A stretch of 64,000 nt of DNA from an uncultured Bacilli bacterium (lineage in GTDB: Bacteria > Bacillota_I > Bacilli_A > RF39 > UBA660): positions 30,626 to 94,625 of the forward strand of contig CAKPHH010000006.1 of NCBI GenBank assembly GCA_934157235.1, read 5' to 3'. The notes below the pieces were generated by a model. The model was not told where the DNA came from. It saw only the letters and a program-made list of their open reading frames with translations, and did no database searches. This document shows, piece after piece, positions 51,555 to 61,385 of this stretch (its first letter is position 1; each line of letters begins with the position of its first letter). Made by a program: the position numbers and the translations under genes.

Positions 51555-53210
51555 TTAGTCATGGAAACAACCATTGCCAATAAACTCTCTTAAGATAGAA
51601 TCTTTTGGAATGTCATCAGATGGAATTGGTAAGAATAATCGTAAGAAATTTATTAAACGTTTAGCTTCTTCATAGTATGGTGAATCATTAGATACAGAGT
51701 ATAGTAATGGTTCAACATAGGTCTTTAGGACACCAATTTCATAAATTAAGGCAGAATTTATTGTACAGTCAGCTTCATCCTGATATGGGAAAATATACTT
51801 TTCTTCGCCTTCTCTAACAGAGGCCCATGTTTTTAGAGTATGTTCTACATCATAACCTCTAGTTCTGTTATCTCTAATTATTCTTCTTAACAAGCGATTA
51901 TCTGTTGTAGAAACTCTATTTTGATTATCCATATTTAACTCTGTTAATGGAGAAATATAGATTTTAAATTTATTTTCTCTTGGAATATTAGTTAATATTT
52001 TAGGATCAATAGCATGAATTCCTTCAATAACGATGATGTCATCTTTTTCTAATTTTAATTTATTACGATATTCCTTTTTGCCTAAAGCAAAATTAAAGGT
52101 TGGTATAGTAACCTCTTTTTCTTTAAGTAGGTCACTTAATTGGCTATCAAATAATTTTAAATCAATAGCTTCTAGACATTCATAATCTGGATTACCATTT
52201 TCATCTTTTGGATTTTCTTCACGTTCTACAAAATAATCATCCATAGATAAAACTTTTGGATGAAGACCAAAGCTTTGTAGGAACATACATAGTTTACGAG
52301 AAGTTGTTGTTTTTCCAGATGAAGATGGTCCAGCAAGTAAAACTATTCTGATTTTATTTTTATTATCGTTGATACGACGAGCAATAGTTAATAATCTATT
52401 ACTTTGAAGTGTTTCATCAATTCTAATTAAATCACTTATTTTACCGGTTGAAATTACACGATTTAAGTCTACTGAATTTTCTACATTCATGATTTTTGCC
52501 CAATCACGATATTCTTGGAAAGCTTCAAACATTCCAGGATGTGGTTGGTATTTTTTGATTTGATCTGGAATATAGACAGTTGGGAATTGTAGTAAGAAGC
52601 CATTATCATTGATATAAGTTAAGTCAAAGGCAGTTAATTTTCCCGTTGAAGTTGGCATTAAATTATAAAAATAATTATAATAGTTTCCTAAGCGATATAG
52701 AGTAATGTAAGTATTTGTGTTATAACGCATAACACCAGCTTTAACATCTTCTCCAATTTTTTCAAAATAATCGATGGCTTCTAATCTATCAATAGTCATT
52801 TTGGTGATTGGCATATCACTTTCAACGATTCTTTGCATTTCTTCTTTTATGGCTGCAATTTTATTAGGGGTTAGTTTGAAGTTAGTTTCAACATAAATTC
52901 CTTTGTCAAGAGAATGTTGAATAATAGCTTCAGCGTTTTTACCATATAGTTTCTTTACAGCATATATTAAAATATATGTAATTCCAGAAATATGAGTTCT
53001 ATTTCCTTCTTTAGAAGTTAAGTCGATAAACTCAATATCAGCTTGATCAGGAATTTCATGAGTTAATTCTTTTAAAACGTTGTTTACTTTAGCTAAAAGA
53101 ATTGGATAGCGATAATCCTTTTGAAATTGATTAGCAATTTCTTCTAGGGTTGTTCCTTTACTTATTTGATATTTGTGACCTTTAATTTTAATTTCTAATG
53201 TTTCAATCAT
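51555..53210 (-). CDS. TGS-domain nucleoside (uridine) kinase-like protein
   Basis: 551 residues. Residues 1-65 are a TGS domain and about 70-240 a ThrRS second-additional-domain-like region (HISGITYILIYAVKKLYG). The kinase half has a P-loop GPSSSGKTT near residue 295, SMDDYFVERE and VIEGIHAIDPKIL, as in uridine kinase/phosphoribulokinase. Known: this fusion is frequent in Bacillota and in T. maritima type kinases; exact substrate open. Divergent from clpP. Confidence 0.88.
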   Translation of the reverse strand: MIETLEIKIKGHKYQISKGTTLEEIANQFQKDYRYPILLAKVNNVLKELTHEIPDQADIEFIDLTSKEGNRTHISGITYILIYAVKKLYGKNAEAIIQHSLDKGIYVETNFKLTPNKIAAIKEEMQRIVESDMPITKMTIDRLEAIDYFEKIGEDVKAGVMRYNTNTYITLYRLGNYYNYFYNLMPTSTGKLTAFDLTYINDNGFLLQFPTVYIPDQIKKYQPHPGMFEAFQEYRDWAKIMNVENSVDLNRVISTGKISDLIRIDETLQSNRLLTIARRINDNKNKIRIVLLAGPSSSGKTTTSRKLCMFLQSFGLHPKVLSMDDYFVEREENPKDENGNPDYECLEAIDLKLFDSQLSDLLKEKEVTIPTFNFALGKKEYRNKLKLEKDDIIVIEGIHAIDPKILTNIPRENKFKIYISPLTELNMDNQNRVSTTDNRLLRRIIRDNRTRGYDVEHTLKTWASVREGEEKYIFPYQDEADCTINSALIYEIGVLKTYVEPLLYSVSNDSPYYEEAKRLINFLRLFLPIPSDDIPKDSILREFIGNGCFHD

Positions 53211-53311
53211 TTTATCACCCTTTTTACTTTTATAATATTATAACATGAAGTTTATAGTTATTATATGCATATTTTATTTATTTTACACTATACTATGTAT
53301 AGGTGATATTT

Positions 53312-53905
53312 ATGAATTTTGTACCAATGATTGTGGAAAGAGAGTTAGGTAGTGAAAAGAGCTATGATATTTTCTCAAGATTATTAAAGGATCGAATCGT
53401 TTTTATCACAGGAGAAATTGATGATACTTTGGCAAATAATGTAATTGCGGAACTTTTATATTTAGACTCTATTAATAATAACGATATTAATATTTACATT
53501 AATTCTCCAGGGGGATCAGTTTCAGCGGGTATGGCAATTTATGATACAATTAATTTTTTAAGTAGTGATGTTTCAACTACTTGTTTAGGAATAGCCGCTA
53601 GTATGGCAGCATTTCTTTTAGCTGCTGGTAAAAAAGGAAAAAGATTTATTTTACCTAACGCTGATGTTATGATTCATCAACCTTTAGGAGGTGCTCAAGG
53701 TCAAGCAACAGAAATTAAAATTGCCTCTGATAGAATTGTTAATTTAAGGAAAAGATTAAATAAATGTCTTTCTAAAAATACGGGGCAAAGTTTAAAGAAA
53801 ATTGAAAAGGATACTGAAAGAGATAATTATTTAGATGCTAAAGAAGCTGTTTTATATGGTTTAGTGGATAAAATTATTTTAGAAAAAGAAAAGAGGAAAG
53901 CTTAG
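53312..53905 (+). CDS. clpP: ATP-dependent Clp protease proteolytic subunit
   Basis: 197 residues. Serine protease barrel; triad S97 (GIAASMAAF), H122 (MIHQPLGG) and the Asp in DTERDNYLDA (about 171). GGTGAT precedes ATG 53312; the in-frame ATG three codons earlier lies in that site. Its 3' end overlaps the convergent whiA by four bases. Confidence 0.96.
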   Translation: MNFVPMIVERELGSEKSYDIFSRLLKDRIVFITGEIDDTLANNVIAELLYLDSINNNDINIYINSPGGSVSAGMAIYDTINFLSSDVSTTCLGIAASMAAFLLAAGKKGKRFILPNADVMIHQPLGGAQGQATEIKIASDRIVNLRKRLNKCLSKNTGQSLKKIEKDTERDNYLDAKEAVLYGLVDKIILEKEKRKA

Positions 53906-53918
53906 TTTTCCTCTTTTT
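53889..53918. terminator. Bidirectional terminator over the clpP/whiA stop codons
   Basis: AAAGAGGAAA pairs with TTTCCTCTTT around a seven-base loop; T6 on the + side, A-rich on the other. Both stop codons lie inside it. Confidence 0.8.
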
Positions 53919-54849
53919 TAGCTAGCTTTTCTAGGCGTTCAGCTAAATCTTTTATTTTCCTAAAACGATGATTAAGACCCGATTTAGTGATTGGTTTTCC
54001 TGTTTCTAAAGTGATGATTTCACTTAATTCTTTAATGGATGACTCAGGATATTTCTTACGATAATCAAAAGCTTGTTTTGTTCTGTCGTCTAGTAGAGTG
54101 TAACTGTTGGTTTCTTCAATAATGCGGATTTGTTCTAGTTGTTTTTCAGCATTTAGGAAAACTTTATCCATATTAGCTTGTTCACAGTTATTAAGTCTAT
54201 TAGTTTGATTTTTCTTTTCACGATAAATTCTGGCATCTTCAAAGAATAAAACAGCTTTATTAGCTCCAAGAATTTTTATGTAATCACTAATCTTTTCAGC
54301 TTCTTTTATATAAATCATATAACCTTTATCGCGATTTAAGATTTTAGCATTCAAGTCAAAAATATTCAGTAGTTTTTGAATAAAGACCGCTTCATTTGGC
54401 TTAGATACTAAGAGTTCCATATGATATCTAGAGGTTTTGGGATTATTAATACTTCCTGTGCAAAGAAAAGCCCCTTTAAGATAGGCTCTTATTTCTTCAT
54501 TGGCACCAACTATATAAGTTGGTGGTGTTTCTAAATAATTATTGTCTTTATCATAATAACCAATATCTTGGAGGATAAAATTTACTTTTTTATCTAAAGA
54601 TAATAGATAAAGATTTTTCTTATTAAAGTTTAAATTATCTTTAATAGTGATAGTTAACTCCTGTTCATATAATTTATTAAAGAATGATTGTAGTCTTTCG
54701 ATAGTAAATGTATTTTCCGTTGTTAAAAAGAGAGTTTCATTGCTGATGGTTGCATTGTTACGAATAAAGCCAGATAACTCGGCAATCATTTCTGAATTAG
54801 TTACATTTTGTTTAGATATTTCTTCTTTTATTTCAATAGTATAAGACAT
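53902..54849 (-). CDS. whiA: Sporulation/cell-division regulator WhiA
   Basis: 315 residues. A LAGLIDADG-homing-endonuclease-like N-terminal part (AYLKGAFLCTGSINNPKTSRYH is the core) without catalytic acids, and a C-terminal HTH (SIKELSEIITLETGKPITKS). Known in Bacillus and Streptomyces as a DNA-binding regulator linked to division. One base separates it from yvcK, the usual yvcJKL layout without yvcJ (rapZ). Confidence 0.93.
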   Translation of the reverse strand: MSYTIEIKEEISKQNVTNSEMIAELSGFIRNNATISNETLFLTTENTFTIERLQSFFNKLYEQELTITIKDNLNFNKKNLYLLSLDKKVNFILQDIGYYDKDNNYLETPPTYIVGANEEIRAYLKGAFLCTGSINNPKTSRYHMELLVSKPNEAVFIQKLLNIFDLNAKILNRDKGYMIYIKEAEKISDYIKILGANKAVLFFEDARIYREKKNQTNRLNNCEQANMDKVFLNAEKQLEQIRIIEETNSYTLLDDRTKQAFDYRKKYPESSIKELSEIITLETGKPITKSGLNHRFRKIKDLAERLEKLAKKEEN

Positions 54850-54850
54850 A

Positions 54851-55804
54851 TTAGTTCCTCATTAGGTATGAAAAGATAATGGAACTTAATTTTAGACTAT
54901 TATGTCTTAAAATGTTATCCTCTACAACAATTAAGTCATCTTCAATTAGTTCGACACCTAATTTTTCAAGGTTTTTATGGTCTATTTTTACTAATTCTTT
55001 TTGTTCAGCTGTTGAATATTTTTTTACATATGATTTTTCAATCTTTGTATTACTTGCGATAACAACATCTATTTTTTTAGTTTCTAAGTAACGGTTTAAA
55101 AGAGAAACATGATCACTTACCGTGAAACCATCTGTTTCGCCTGGTTGAGTTACAAAGTTACATAAGTACATGATTGGAGCTGTTGATTCACTTAAAGCTG
55201 TTTTTACTTCTTTACAGATAATATTAGGAAGAATTGATGTATATAAGCTTCCCATGCTAAAAATAATTAAGTCTGCTTTTTCTATAGCTTGAAGTACTTC
55301 TTTTAAGACTTTTGGTTCTTTTTTATAATATATTTTTTCAAATTTACGATGTGATGTAGTGATTTGTTCTTCACCTTCGACAATGTTTCCATCTTTATCT
55401 AGGCCCATTAAAGTTAATGATGAGTCTTCAGATATTGGTAATACTGTGTGTCTAACATCTAATAGTTTGCTTAAACTAGCGATGGAGTCTTTTAGGGAAC
55501 CGGTTATATCTAACATAGCTGTTAAAATTAAGTTTCCTAAAGCATGACCATCTAAATCACTGAAAGTATTAAAACGATACTCCATCATCTTTTTAATAGG
55601 ATCATCTATACCAGATAAGGAAGTAATGACTTTTCTAATATCTCCAACTGCTGGAGTATGAAATTCTTCTCTTAATTTTCCAGTTGAACGGCCATTATCA
55701 GAAACAGTTATAACGGCAGTGATATCAACAGGGAAGTCTTTTAGGCCTCTTAATAAATAAGAAAGTCCTGTACCGCCTCCTAGTACTACTACTTTTTTAT
55801 ACAT
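54851..55804 (-). CDS. yvcK: YvcK/CofD-like gluconeogenesis factor
   Basis: 317 residues. VVVLGGGTGLSYLLRGLKD start, TVSDNGRSTGKLREEF and FSMGSLYTSILPNI are hallmarks. Binds UDP-sugars and is needed for growth on gluconeogenic carbon and for cell shape in Bacillus. ATG 55804 follows GGAGAGG; a longer frame start is rejected. Overlaps lgt by eight bases. Confidence 0.93.
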   Translation of the reverse strand: MYKKVVVLGGGTGLSYLLRGLKDFPVDITAVITVSDNGRSTGKLREEFHTPAVGDIRKVITSLSGIDDPIKKMMEYRFNTFSDLDGHALGNLILTAMLDITGSLKDSIASLSKLLDVRHTVLPISEDSSLTLMGLDKDGNIVEGEEQITTSHRKFEKIYYKKEPKVLKEVLQAIEKADLIIFSMGSLYTSILPNIICKEVKTALSESTAPIMYLCNFVTQPGETDGFTVSDHVSLLNRYLETKKIDVVIASNTKIEKSYVKKYSTAEQKELVKIDHKNLEKLGVELIEDDLIVVEDNILRHNSLKLSSIIFSYLMRN

Positions 55805-56657
55805 AATCCTCTCCACCCTCTTCAAAGTAAACCCTTTCTCTTTCTTCTTGTTCTTTAATTGGATCTTCAGCATATAATCTTTTATTGCCAGGTTTACTTT
55901 TTATAATATTATACAAGAATAACACAATACCACTTATCATAAAAATTATTGATACTAGTTGAGCTATTTTGATTGGTCCAAGCATTAAAGAATCAGTTCT
56001 CAATTCCTCGATTAGTAAGCGACCAAAGCCATACCAGAATAGATAAAAGCCAGTTAGTTGACCAAGTCTTAAATATTTGTATCTTCTGATTATTAACATT
56101 GCTAAGAAACCAGCGACACACCATACTGATTCATATAAGAATGTTGGTTGATGATATTCACCTAAAATATACATACCATTAATAATAAACATTGGTATCT
56201 GTTGTGACTTTAATTCAGCAAGAGATGTTACTTGACCATAGGCTTCACTATTAAAGAAGTTTCCCCAACGTCCGATAGCTTGAGCAATAATTAGACCAAC
56301 AACTATTATATCTAACATTTGTAAAGGATTAACAAAATTCTTGCGGCAATATATTATGATAAAGACTAAGGCAGCAAAAATGCCACCATGTATGGCTAGA
56401 CCACCATTCCAAACGGCTAATATTTCTAAAGGATTAGAAAGATAATAAGGAAGATTGAATAGGACATAGTATAATCTAGCACCTATTAAACCAATAATTA
56501 TAGTATTAAAAATTAAATTTACTAAGAAATCTTCTCCTATATATCTTTTTCTAGCTTCCACAAATATTAAAATACTTCCTACTAAAAGACCTAAAAAAAT
56601 AAATACTGAATACCAATATATTTGTATTGATCCTACTTCTACCGCTATCCTATCCAT
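55797..56657 (-). CDS. lgt: Prolipoprotein diacylglyceryl transferase
   Basis: 286 residues, seven transmembrane helices. Moves diacylglycerol from phosphatidylglycerol to lipobox Cys. Signature GRWGNFFNSEAYG, the catalytic HGG in GGLAIHGGIFAA, and the R near the end (FGRLLIEELRTDSL). A 30-residue acidic tail follows. Coupled to the genes on both sides. Confidence 0.95.
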   Translation of the reverse strand: MDRIAVEVGSIQIYWYSVFIFLGLLVGSILIFVEARKRYIGEDFLVNLIFNTIIIGLIGARLYYVLFNLPYYLSNPLEILAVWNGGLAIHGGIFAALVFIIIYCRKNFVNPLQMLDIIVVGLIIAQAIGRWGNFFNSEAYGQVTSLAELKSQQIPMFIINGMYILGEYHQPTFLYESVWCVAGFLAMLIIRRYKYLRLGQLTGFYLFWYGFGRLLIEELRTDSLMLGPIKIAQLVSIIFMISGIVLFLYNIIKSKPGNKRLYAEDPIKEQEERERVYFEEGGEDYV

Positions 56658-57075
56658 GACTCTTTACCCTCTTTATTATATTTTTTATTAATTCTTCCAT
56701 TATAAAATTCATTACAGATAATAATATGGCGACAAAAAACGCTATAAAGATATTTTCTAAATTGAAGTGACTTCCTAAAATCCAATCAGCTAATTTTAGA
56801 ATAAATAAGTTTATAAAGGGATAAAATAAACCTAAAGTTATACCAATTATTGGAATGGTTATCGTAAAAAGAATTGGTTTTAATGTCTTATTCAAGATAT
56901 AGATTATAAATACTATTAACGTTGAATAAATAAAGAAATGGTTCTTATCTATATATACACTAGAAAATAGTAAGCTTACCAAAATAAAGACAATGATGTA
57001 ACCAAACATATAAATAAGCCATTCTATAAATTTATTTAGTCTTACAGCATTTTTATCCTTTATAATAAGACGCAT
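56650..57075 (-). CDS. Four-helix membrane protein, YvlD/phage-holin-4-like
   Basis: 141 residues with four hydrophobic segments: about 18-38, 44-60, 65-88 and 108-130. The pattern NKTLKPILFTITIPIIGITLG fits the PF04020 family (YvlD). Despite the family name it is not phage-derived here; it stands between uvrA and lgt with an eight-base overlap to lgt. Function unknown, perhaps in envelope stress. Confidence 0.75.
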   Translation of the reverse strand: MRLIIKDKNAVRLNKFIEWLIYMFGYIIVFILVSLLFSSVYIDKNHFFIYSTLIVFIIYILNKTLKPILFTITIPIIGITLGLFYPFINLFILKLADWILGSHFNLENIFIAFFVAILLSVMNFIMEELIKNIIKRVKSHG

Positions 57076-57085
57076 GAGATCACCT

Positions 57086-59899
57086 CTATAATATCTTCTT
57101 TAAAAATTGTCCAGTATATGATTGTTCTACTTTTGCCACTGCTTCAGGAGTACCAGTTGCTACTATAGTTCCGCCTTCATCTCCGCCGTCTGGGCCTAAG
57201 TCGATGATATAATCTGCTACTTTTATGACGTCTAAGTTGTGTTCTATAACTAATACTGTATCCTTATTATCTACTATTTTTTGTAAAATTGCAAGTAAGC
57301 GTTTAATATCATCAGTATGAAGTCCAGTTGTTGGTTCGTCTAGGACAAATAGTGTTTTGCCAGACGCTTTCTTTTGAAGTTCTTTAGCTAGTTTTACACG
57401 TTCGGCTTCACCGCCTGATAGAGTTGGAGCACTTTGACCTAATTTGATATATCCTAGTCCTACATCTTCTAAAACTTTAAGCTTATTTTTTATTTTAGGA
57501 ACGTTGTCAAAGAAACTTAGGGCTTCACTTACACGCATATCTAGTACTTCGGCTATATTTTTATTTTTATATTTTATGTTTAGAGTTTCTCTGTTATACC
57601 TTGTTCCATGGCAGACTTCACAAGGAACATAGACATCTGGTAGGAAATGCATTTCAATTTTCTTGACACCATCACCGTGACAAGCTTCACATCGGCCACC
57701 TTTAACATTGAAGGAGAATCTGTTCTTTTTGAAACCATACATCTTAGCTTCTTTAGTAGTCGTGAATAAAGTTCTAATATCATCAAAAACGCCAGTATAA
57801 GTGGCCGGATTAGAACGAGGTGTTCTACCGATTGGATTTTGAGAAATAGCAACTAACTTATCAATATTTTCTAGACCAAGAATCTTTTTATAGGCTCCTG
57901 GTTTTTCTTTAGAATTATATAAATTGGAAGCAACGGCTTTACATAATATTTCATTTATTAAAGTACTCTTACCAGAACCAGACACACCGGTTATACAAGT
58001 TAGAGTTCCAAGTGGTATTTCAACATCAATATTTTTTAAGTTATGCTCAGTGGCACCTTTGATTTTCAAAGTTTTTCCTGTGCCTTTTCTTCTTTTTTTA
58101 GGTATTTCGATACACTTTTTTCCGGATAAGTATTGCCCTGTTATACTATTTTCGTTTTGCATTACCTCCTCTGGAGTACCTTCGGCAACGACATAACCGC
58201 CTTGATCACCTGCTCCTGGTCCAATATCAACTAAATAATCACTTGCTAACATAGTATCTGTATCATGTTCAACAACGATAATAGTATTACCTAAGTCACG
58301 CATTTCTTTCATAGAATTAATTAATTTCTCATTATCTCTTTGATGAAGACCAATACTAGGCTCATCTAGGACATATAAAACACCTGTTAAGTGGGAACCG
58401 ATTTGTGTAGCTAGACGGATACGTTGAGCCTCACCACCAGATAGAGTACCAGCACTTCTACTTAGAGTTAAGTAACCTAATCCTACGTTTGATAAGAATT
58501 CTAATCTTTCATTAATTTCTTTTAAGACAAGATTAGCTATTTGTTTTTGTTCTTCTGTTAACTTTAACTTTTTATACATTTCTAGCAATTGTTTAATACT
58601 CATGCAAGTAACTTCATAGATATTCTTGCCAGCTATTTTTACAGATAGAACATCATCTTTTAGTCTAGCACCATGACAAGTATCACACTCATATTCAACC
58701 ATATAATTTTCTAGCCATTCTCTAATCCAAGTAGAACTTGTTTCCATATAACGCCTTTGAAGATTATTAATGATACCTTCATAGTAATCAAGAGAATTCA
58801 TGATATTACCAGACTTAGTAGCATATTTAAATCTTATTGGTTCATTGGTACCATATAGAATTATTTGTTGCTCTTCTTTAGATAGCTTTTTGAATGGTTT
58901 GTTCATATCTATTTTATAATGCTTACAAACACATTCTAACTTTTTATAATAGATTCCATCTTGATCATCACTTAAAGTTTTTATACAACCTTCATTAATA
59001 CTTAATGTTTTATCAGGAATAACTAAATCAACATCTATTTGTAATTTTATACCTAGTCCTTTACAATCTGGGCAAGCTCCGTAAGGGGCATTGAAACTAA
59101 AGATTCTTGGTTCTAGTTCCGGTAGAGAGAATTCACATTCTGGGCAAGCAAATTGTTCGGAAAAGATTAGTTCTTTAGCGTTTTCTCCAAGTATTTGGAC
59201 AACGGCTTTTCCATCGGCTAGTTTTGTTGCTATTTCTAGTGCTTCAAATACTCTACTTCTAGAATCTTCTTTTAAGACAATACGATCAATTACAACATCA
59301 ATAGAGTCTTTCTTGTTCTTTTCTAATTCAATGTTTTCACTCAAGTCTAACATTTCACCATTAACACGAACTCTAACAAAACCCTCTTTACGTAGTTTTT
59401 CAAATAGTTCCTTATGACTTCCTTTTTCGCCATGAACAACAGGAGACATGATTACGATTCTAGTTCCCTCAGGGTATTCCAAGACCTTGTTAGTCATTTC
59501 TTCAATACTTTGAGAAGTAATAGGAATGTGATGGTTCGGACAGTATGGAACTCCAACGCGAGCAAATAATAGTCTTAAATAATCATATATTTCTGTAACA
59601 GTTCCAACAGTAGAACGGGGATTATTAGAAGTTGTTTTTTGGTCAATGCTGATGGCAGGAGATAGGCCTTCAATACTATCGACATCTGGTTTTTCAGAAT
59701 TTCCTAAAAATTGTCTAGCATAGGCAGATAGGCTTTCAACATAACGTCTTTGTCCTTCTGCATAAATTGTATCAAAAGCTAAACTACTCTTACCTGAGCC
59801 TGATAAACCAGTCATTACAATAAGTTTATTCTTTGGTAACTCTATATTAATATTCTTTAAATTATTTTCTCTAGCACCTTTTACTATAATTTTATCCAT
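57086..59899 (-). CDS. uvrA: Excinuclease ABC subunit A
   Basis: 937 residues. Two ABC modules: Walker A GLSGSGKSSL near the start and GVSGSGKSTL near residue 630, signatures LSGGEAQRIRLA and LSGGEAERVKLA, and zinc modules with paired Cys (CPECEF ... CPDCKG; CEACHG ... CEVCHG). Finds DNA lesions and loads UvrB. ATG 59899 has CAGGTG upstream. uvrB lies 1.5 kb upstream on the same strand, separated by three other genes. Confidence 0.97.
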   Translation of the reverse strand: MDKIIVKGARENNLKNINIELPKNKLIVMTGLSGSGKSSLAFDTIYAEGQRRYVESLSAYARQFLGNSEKPDVDSIEGLSPAISIDQKTTSNNPRSTVGTVTEIYDYLRLLFARVGVPYCPNHHIPITSQSIEEMTNKVLEYPEGTRIVIMSPVVHGEKGSHKELFEKLRKEGFVRVRVNGEMLDLSENIELEKNKKDSIDVVIDRIVLKEDSRSRVFEALEIATKLADGKAVVQILGENAKELIFSEQFACPECEFSLPELEPRIFSFNAPYGACPDCKGLGIKLQIDVDLVIPDKTLSINEGCIKTLSDDQDGIYYKKLECVCKHYKIDMNKPFKKLSKEEQQIILYGTNEPIRFKYATKSGNIMNSLDYYEGIINNLQRRYMETSSTWIREWLENYMVEYECDTCHGARLKDDVLSVKIAGKNIYEVTCMSIKQLLEMYKKLKLTEEQKQIANLVLKEINERLEFLSNVGLGYLTLSRSAGTLSGGEAQRIRLATQIGSHLTGVLYVLDEPSIGLHQRDNEKLINSMKEMRDLGNTIIVVEHDTDTMLASDYLVDIGPGAGDQGGYVVAEGTPEEVMQNENSITGQYLSGKKCIEIPKKRRKGTGKTLKIKGATEHNLKNIDVEIPLGTLTCITGVSGSGKSTLINEILCKAVASNLYNSKEKPGAYKKILGLENIDKLVAISQNPIGRTPRSNPATYTGVFDDIRTLFTTTKEAKMYGFKKNRFSFNVKGGRCEACHGDGVKKIEMHFLPDVYVPCEVCHGTRYNRETLNIKYKNKNIAEVLDMRVSEALSFFDNVPKIKNKLKVLEDVGLGYIKLGQSAPTLSGGEAERVKLAKELQKKASGKTLFVLDEPTTGLHTDDIKRLLAILQKIVDNKDTVLVIEHNLDVIKVADYIIDLGPDGGDEGGTIVATGTPEAVAKVEQSYTGQFLKKIL

Positions 59900-60033
59900 G
59901 TAAATCACCTGAGACATATTATAACATATTTTTTAATATTAGATTTAACAATTTATGGAAAATATGTTTGATTTTTTCCACATGGTTCTGTGGATATTTT
60001 TACTTTTGGATTTACTTTTTCCACAGAAATTGT

Positions 60034-60059
60034 GAAAAAAAAAGAAGATTTCTCCTCTT
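60034..60059 (-). terminator. Terminator of the WXG100 pair
   Basis: AAGAGGA pairs with TCTTCTT around a GAAA tetraloop, followed by T9 on the minus strand. Confidence 0.75.
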
Positions 60060-60357
60060 ATAGGTCAGCAATTGTATTACTAACAGCAGCATCTTGTGCT
60101 TCATTAGAAGCTGTTACTGCATAAATATGACTTTTCATTGCTACAACGTTGTTATAGAAAGTTTCATAATTCTTTCTTATTTGTTGATAACGACTTTTTG
60201 CACCTTCTGCGCCTTGACTTTGCCAAGCATCATTATATAAGGTATTCATAACTTGATCAATATTATCAAAAATACCCATAATATTGTCTGCTGTAGTTTT
60301 TACTTGATCAGCTGAATTTCTTGCGCCTTCGTAATCTTTTTGTTCAAACTCGTTCAT
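60058..60357 (-). CDS. WXG100-family-like protein (second of pair)
   Basis: 99 residues, two long helices with the turn at AWQSQGAEGAKSRYQ, close to the WXG turn but with Ser in place of Gly. Known: such proteins form hairpin dimers exported by type VII secretion and also serve as partners for larger substrates. Eight bases after the first member; likely a heterodimer of the EsxA/EsxB kind. Confidence 0.75.
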   Translation of the reverse strand: MNEFEQKDYEGARNSADQVKTTADNIMGIFDNIDQVMNTLYNDAWQSQGAEGAKSRYQQIRKNYETFYNNVVAMKSHIYAVTASNEAQDAAVSNTIADL

Positions 60358-60365
60358 AATACCTC

Positions 60366-60665
60366 CTAATTAAATAACCCTGATGCTCTAGCAATATTTT
60401 CTTCTTCATTTTGATCGAATTTTCTTGCTCCAGCAGTTATTCTTTCTCCTAATTCATTTAATAATTCTTGAAAACTTCTTAAGTTATTTAATTGTTGATC
60501 GAAAGCTGTTTTAAATTCTTGAGCGGAAGGTCCTCTCCAAATCATCATTAAACCTTCAACGTTAGCATTTAAGTTTCCAATTTGATTTTGTAGGTCATGA
60601 GCTGCTGAAATAGTATTCATGCCTTGGGCATTCATTGTTCCAGCATCAACGTGTAATCCTGACAT
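60366..60665 (-). CDS. WXG100-family protein (first of pair)
   Basis: 99 residues. Helix-turn-helix hairpin with the turn IWRGPSAQEFK, a clear W-x-G. The tail NEEENIARASGLFN may hold an export signal of the YxxxD/E type in altered form. AGGAGG lies upstream. The pair implies a type VII (EssC-dependent) machine in this genome, which the locus at 14.5-23.5 kb would use. Confidence 0.8.
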   Translation of the reverse strand: MSGLHVDAGTMNAQGMNTISAAHDLQNQIGNLNANVEGLMMIWRGPSAQEFKTAFDQQLNNLRSFQELLNELGERITAGARKFDQNEEENIARASGLFN

Positions 60666-60841
60666 ATTATTCCTCCTTTATTGTAATTACAATATAACAT
60701 AACTCTTGGTGTTTTAATACCTTTTTGCTCTCATTTTACATAAATTTGCATATCATTTTACTTTTTTTATTTTTCTATTTATACCTATGTCTTTCTTTTT
60801 AGAAATTGTTAGTATATAATCTTTTTATAGGATGGGATATT

Positions 60842-61372
60842 ATGAATAAAAAGATAGAGGTTGCTAAAGAGATAGCAAAAAGATTTAATTATAGAGAACA
60901 TGCCATGAAACTAGATGTTCCAATGTTAGAAGGATTTAAAGTTATTCCTTCAGAAAAGGCAGAAGTTATTTTTGCTGCTGGTGATGATTTTTGTCTAGAG
61001 CAATTTATTTCTGATGGAACTTTAGGGGAAAATGAGAGTTTTGATAGTCGTGTTAAAAAGAATATAGATGGTATTAAAGAAATCTTGAAACAAGAAGGAG
61101 TTACCAATGTAGAAGACAATATTCAGTTATTAGGTGATTTTTCTAATAAGATATTTACCTATAGAGTTTTCTTACACTATGTTGATAAGAATCCTAATGG
61201 TATTTGTCAAGTTATTGTTTACTTTGTTGAGCCTAAGGATAATGATTTCTATCAGTTAACTTTGAGTATGGGAATAACTGATAAGAAAGATATTGAGGGT
61301 GTATTTAATATTTTAAGAGAAAAAATTGTTTTACTATTAGATGGTATAAAATATAAAGAAGGAGTTAAATAA
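60842..61372 (+). CDS. Hypothetical cytoplasmic protein
   Basis: 176 residues, not recognised. Mixed alpha/beta composition, no signal peptide, no membrane helix: two strands around residues 95-130 (YRVFLHYVD, CQVIVYFVE), helices at both ends. AGGATGGG lies upstream of ATG 60842; a start 12 codons earlier lacks a site. Opposite in strand to its neighbours, divergent from the WXG100 pair. Confidence 0.65.
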   Translation: MNKKIEVAKEIAKRFNYREHAMKLDVPMLEGFKVIPSEKAEVIFAAGDDFCLEQFISDGTLGENESFDSRVKKNIDGIKEILKQEGVTNVEDNIQLLGDFSNKIFTYRVFLHYVDKNPNGICQVIVYFVEPKDNDFYQLTLSMGITDKKDIEGVFNILREKIVLLLDGIKYKEGVK

Positions 61373-61385
61373 TTAACTCCTTTTA
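61361..61385. terminator. Bidirectional terminator
   Basis: GGAGTTAA pairs with TTAACTCC (four-base loop), T4 ATTTTG on the + side. It covers the 3' end of the hypothetical gene and follows uvrB on the other strand. Confidence 0.75.

Noticed and set aside
56650..57075. Phage holin as evidence of a prophage
   Set aside because: The family is chromosomal (YvlD-like) and its neighbours are lgt and uvrA.
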